NCBI GenBank assembly: GCA_966674685.1
Contig: CBKWJC010000018.1
Span: 1 to 64,000 of the forward strand
Origin: Thainema sp966674685
GTDB taxonomy: Bacteria; Cyanobacteriota; Cyanobacteriia; Phormidesmidales; Phormidesmidaceae
DNA length: 64,000 bases
Direction: 5' to 3'
Of this stretch, positions 61,344 to 64,000 are shown one piece after another (position 1 is the stretch's first letter; each line of letters starts with the position of its first letter). The translations under genes and the position numbers were made by a program. Under the pieces are notes generated by a model, which made no database searches, had not been told where the DNA came from, and saw nothing but the letters and a program-made list of their open reading frames with translations.

Positions 61344-62018
61344 TTAAGGTCGTTTCTTCAACATGCGAGCCGCACCAAGTGCAACCAAGCCTAAAGCCGC
61401 TGCGGATGCTGGTTCAGGAATGTCTTTAACAACATCAGGAACGTCAGCTACAAACAGCGTTGCATGGGACAGTCCGAGTGGAACGCCTTGTTTGTTAGTG
61501 GCAACTCCATTGGTGATCCAGCTACCGCCGAGGACATCTTCGGCACTTTCAAAGAAGTAAGCGCTCCAGTAGTTACCCGCTTTGAGACTGATGACGAATG
61601 GGCCGTTGATAGAACTGTCAACGCTCCAGTTTCCGACTGTGCCGTCAGAATCAACGTCAAAATTCAGTAGCCCGCCGCCGCTGTCGGATTTGCCAATGAA
61701 GTCCCAGTCGGTAATGCCATTAAATACGCCAGTGGATAGTTGATCAAAGAGCGCACCAGAACCGTCACCTTGAGCATCGTTGCCGCCAAACTGACCAATA
61801 CAGTCTGTTGCACTCATTGCGCCGCCGCCAACCAAATCAAACGTGACAGAGCCAGACTCGCAGTTCACGGTTGATGTGGTTGTCGTGGTTGTCGTTGTCC
61901 CTTGATCCTGATTTTTGTTATTTCCACCACCCTTATCTGATGGCTTGGCCTCTGCACTCATGGGTGCTAGTAGGATTCCAGCCATCAAGAGGGTTCCAAA
62001 CAACAGCTTTGATTTCAT
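61344..62018 (-). CDS. Exported PEP-CTERM-sorted protein
   Basis: About 224 residues from the ATG at 62018 (MKSKLLFGTLLMAGILLAPM), a clear signal peptide; the frame opens 16 codons earlier. The C-terminal sorting signal is intact: PEPASAAALGLVALG as the PEP motif and helix, then a basic end (RMLKKRP), recognised by exosortase. The middle is Gly/Ser/Asp-rich, with a run of eight Thr after the signal peptide, and a domain containing NCESGSVTFDLVGGG, YWSAYFFESAEDV. Likely attached to extracellular matrix or outer surface. No exosortase gene is adjacent. Confidence 0.85.
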   Translation of the reverse strand: MKSKLLFGTLLMAGILLAPMSAEAKPSDKGGGNNKNQDQGTTTTTTTTSTVNCESGSVTFDLVGGGAMSATDCIGQFGGNDAQGDGSGALFDQLSTGVFNGITDWDFIGKSDSGGGLLNFDVDSDGTVGNWSVDSSINGPFVISLKAGNYWSAYFFESAEDVLGGSWITNGVATNKQGVPLGLSHATLFVADVPDVVKDIPEPASAAALGLVALGAARMLKKRP

Positions 62019-62310
62019 GTTGCCCAAAATCCTTGTTGAAACTCCGAAGGTGGCAATCCGTACCAAATAGATATAGCTGTTAGATTTAATACTGGACTGC
62101 CAATCTTAAGTTAGCAGTAGAATTTTTGCCCTATCCTCAGTGATATCTGGGGATAAGCCGGATCTTGTTCGACTCTTCACAAAAATGGCTGACTTAAGTA
62201 TTTTTGCCGTTTAATACAGTGGATCTAGTATTAATACGGATAGATAAATCTTAAGCGGTGAGGATTTCAGGTGATGACTTCTGACGCTTGAAAACAGACG
62301 TAGCGACGCA

Positions 62311-64000
62311 CTAGGGCTGAGGTGGTTGGGTAGCCTTAACGGTATTGTCCGTCTTGGGTCGTACTTTGACGCGAATTGCGATCGCAGTAATGTTGTCGTG
62401 GCCGTTGTGCTGGTTACCGAGGTCAATAAGGGCGTTGATGCCTTCATCGAGGCTACGGTTTGGATCTAACAGCGATTGAACATGGCTTTGGCAGTGAGTT
62501 TCCAGGAGGTCATTGTCGCTCAGGCCATCGGAGCATAGTAACAGCAGCGTATCTTCCGACAGCTCTAGATATTCAATATCCGGCACGACAAATCCATCAT
62601 CTCTTGGCCCTAGGGCTTGGGTTAGCTGATAGGCATCTGGGCGACCATAGGCAATATCGGCTTCAACTCCCCGCTGGATTTCTCGCTGCCCAACTTCATG
62701 ATCGGTGGTGAGCTGCTGTAGACCCAAACGACGGCTAAAGCGGTAGAGACGGCTGTCTCCGACATGTGCCACCATGGCATGGGTATCTTGCAGCAGCAGC
62801 ATAACTAATGTTGTGCCCATGCGGCCACTGCCAAGCCGATCGTTCTGCTGATTTTCGTTGTAAATTACCTGATTAGCTTGCCGGATCGCTTCGATGACGG
62901 TTTGTTCGGACGGTAATTGTGACCCCTGCCAGTGGGTTTCAAAGTAGGCTCGCAGCACGTCAACGGCTAGAGCGCTAGCCACTTCGCCCCCTGCATGTCC
63001 CCCCATGCCATCACAGATCAGATAGAGACCGCGTGCATGAATTGTGCGCTCTGTGGCGGTTTCAACTTTACTCAGGTCGAGCTGAATGCTGAAGGCATCT
63101 TCGTTGTGGTCGCGACGACGGCCAATATCGGTGCGTCCGCCGTCCTCAATCCACAGCAGATTCATGGGTAAAACGACAGTGGGCGAATCTTCCTCATCGT
63201 CATTGTCGGCTTCATCCCAGGCGGAATAGAAGTCATCCTCCGCATTGGGGGGGAGATCCGCGAAAAGAGGATTACTAGAGACTTTCTCTGATCCACTGGC
63301 TGGTTCTAGTCCTGATGTAGAGGCTGATTCAGGTTGGGCTGAGCCACAATCCGATGGGCCTGATGGGCTTGATGGGCTTGATGGGTCTGATAGCTGATCA
63401 TCTAGGGGTTGATATTCCACAGTTTCAAATTCGAGGTCTTGGTTGAGTTTTTCAACAACTAGCGCTTCTGCGGCTTGCAGGGTATCTGCGATCGCACTAA
63501 GTTGCGATCGCACCGCATCGACGGACTCAATTTCATTTTGAATCAGTTGATTACAGAGCGCATGCACAGATTTGGGTAGCGACGCGTTGAGGTGCTGCAC
63601 GATCATCTGCCAGACCCGACCCAGTGCCGCTAAATCCAAATGAGATGGATTGGATTCATCTGAACGATTGAGCTGATGCGCTACAAATGAATCGCTCCAT
63701 CGATTTGCTGAGGTCTGCGTTGAACCTGCCCAGGCGGCATCACTTTTCACTAACCGCAAACAAAGGCAATCATCCTCGTCCAAGCACAAATTGTTGATAT
63801 CTAGCAAACTTTGGCGACAGTGCCATTCACCTAACACCTGCCACAGTTGCAGCGAATCGAGCAGCCAGCGCAGCACTAGGAGCGGTTCTAGGTCGGCTTC
63901 CTGCCCTCGCTCTGTAAGAGCCAACCAGTCGCTGCGATCCTCAATCAGCAAAACTGTTGTGCCATCACAGCTCCAAGCATCGTGCAAATAGGGCGTTGCC
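62311..64000 (-). CDS. PP2C-family protein phosphatase, N-terminus beyond window
   Basis: At least 560 residues. The PP2C domain occupies the C-terminal half: GGRTDIGRRRDHNEDAF (metal Asp), LICDGMGGHAGGEVASALAV, MVAHVGDSRLYRFSRR, LLCSDGLSD and HDNITAIAI are the standard PPM metal and phosphate motifs. A low-complexity Ser/Pro/Asp linker (SPSSPSGPSDCG region) precedes it. Upstream, the frame stays open past 63987 to the window edge; no ATG is at the edge, so the true start is outside. It would oppose Ser/Thr kinases like the two in this window. The downstream end (2097 bases before sequence end of the region) is complete. Confidence 0.88.
   Translation of the reverse strand, partial: ATPYLHDAWSCDGTTVLLIEDRSDWLALTERGQEADLEPLLVLRWLLDSLQLWQVLGEWHCRQSLLDINNLCLDEDDCLCLRLVKSDAAWAGSTQTSANRWSDSFVAHQLNRSDESNPSHLDLAALGRVWQMIVQHLNASLPKSVHALCNQLIQNEIESVDAVRSQLSAIADTLQAAEALVVEKLNQDLEFETVEYQPLDDQLSDPSSPSSPSGPSDCGSAQPESASTSGLEPASGSEKVSSNPLFADLPPNAEDDFYSAWDEADNDDEEDSPTVVLPMNLLWIEDGGRTDIGRRRDHNEDAFSIQLDLSKVETATERTIHARGLYLICDGMGGHAGGEVASALAVDVLRAYFETHWQGSQLPSEQTVIEAIRQANQVIYNENQQNDRLGSGRMGTTLVMLLLQDTHAMVAHVGDSRLYRFSRRLGLQQLTTDHEVGQREIQRGVEADIAYGRPDAYQLTQALGPRDDGFVVPDIEYLELSEDTLLLLCSDGLSDNDLLETHCQSHVQSLLDPNRSLDEGINALIDLGNQHNGHDNITAIAIRVKVRPKTDNTVKATQPPQP

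Noticed and set aside
1..64000. CRISPR array
   Set aside because: Repeats seen are palindromes spread between genes; no regularly spaced direct repeat with unique spacers was found.
1..64000. tRNA, rRNA, tmRNA, RNase P RNA
   Set aside because: No cloverleaf with CCA-side stem or the conserved cores of these RNAs was recognised in the spacers.

Overview
The window is chromosomal DNA from a cyanobacterium. The octamer GCGATCGC and its shorter forms (the HIP1 element of cyanobacteria) occur throughout genes and spacers. The gene set is also diagnostic: geranylgeranyl reductase (chlP), Psb27, NblA, a one-helix high-light-inducible protein, a CpcT-type phycobilin lyase, acyl-lipid desaturases desA and desC, sulfolipid genes sqdB and sqdX, and several cyanobacteria-only conserved hypotheticals. 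Phycobilisome-related genes and a GAF-GAF-PAS cyclase suggest a phycobilisome-containing, possibly filamentous species. I do not name a genus.

Layout. 1-2.8 kb: partial UPF0175 gene, a predicted diiron oxygenase, a pterin carbinolamine dehydratase and a Uma2-family nuclease. 2.8-5.9 kb: a lower-GC stretch with two unrecognised genes, then a compact structured RNA (5215-5440) resembling the HEARO/omega-RNA of IscB elements but with no IscB gene, then a small conserved ORF and a hairpin repeat. 6-16.4 kb: desA, a WD40 Ser/Thr kinase, pdxH, cobI overlapping a Na+/H+ antiporter, mltA, a small conserved gene and a TIR-like nucleotide-binding candidate. 16.4-17.9 kb has no gene. 17.9-31.8 kb: ligA, a hypothetical, a cAMP-type cyclase, sqdX-sqdB, cpcT, a phytase-like esterase, desC, a PLP lyase of the aluminium-resistance family and a 52-codon ORF. 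32.4-45 kb: chlP (TTG start), psb27, an MPGP-like phosphatase, hisF, rph (with a 12-T run), a secreted protein with a duplicated domain, photolyase, a PAS-GAF histidine kinase, nblA-hli and an SDR. 45.3-64 kb: TonB-like protein, HAD phosphatase, DUF3747-SPOR-amidase, GHL10-like hydrolase, GH13 alpha-glucosidase, VOC protein, a membrane-anchored kinase with its downstream partner, LapA-like protein, FAD-Rieske oxidoreductase, TPR protein, PEP-CTERM protein and a PP2C phosphatase running off the end.

The genes are mainly housekeeping and are short transcription units on both strands. Recurrent themes are thylakoid lipid synthesis (sqdB/sqdX, desA, desC), pigment and photosystem maintenance (chlP, psb27, cpcT, nblA, hli, phr) and signalling (two Ser/Thr kinases, a PP2C phosphatase, a histidine kinase, a cyclase). 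Intergenic space is rich in long, often perfect hairpin repeats, some with terminal inverted repeats typical of MITEs. The least ordinary feature is the orphan HEARO-like RNA at 5.2-5.4 kb. That assignment rests on architecture and remembered consensus, not on a search.
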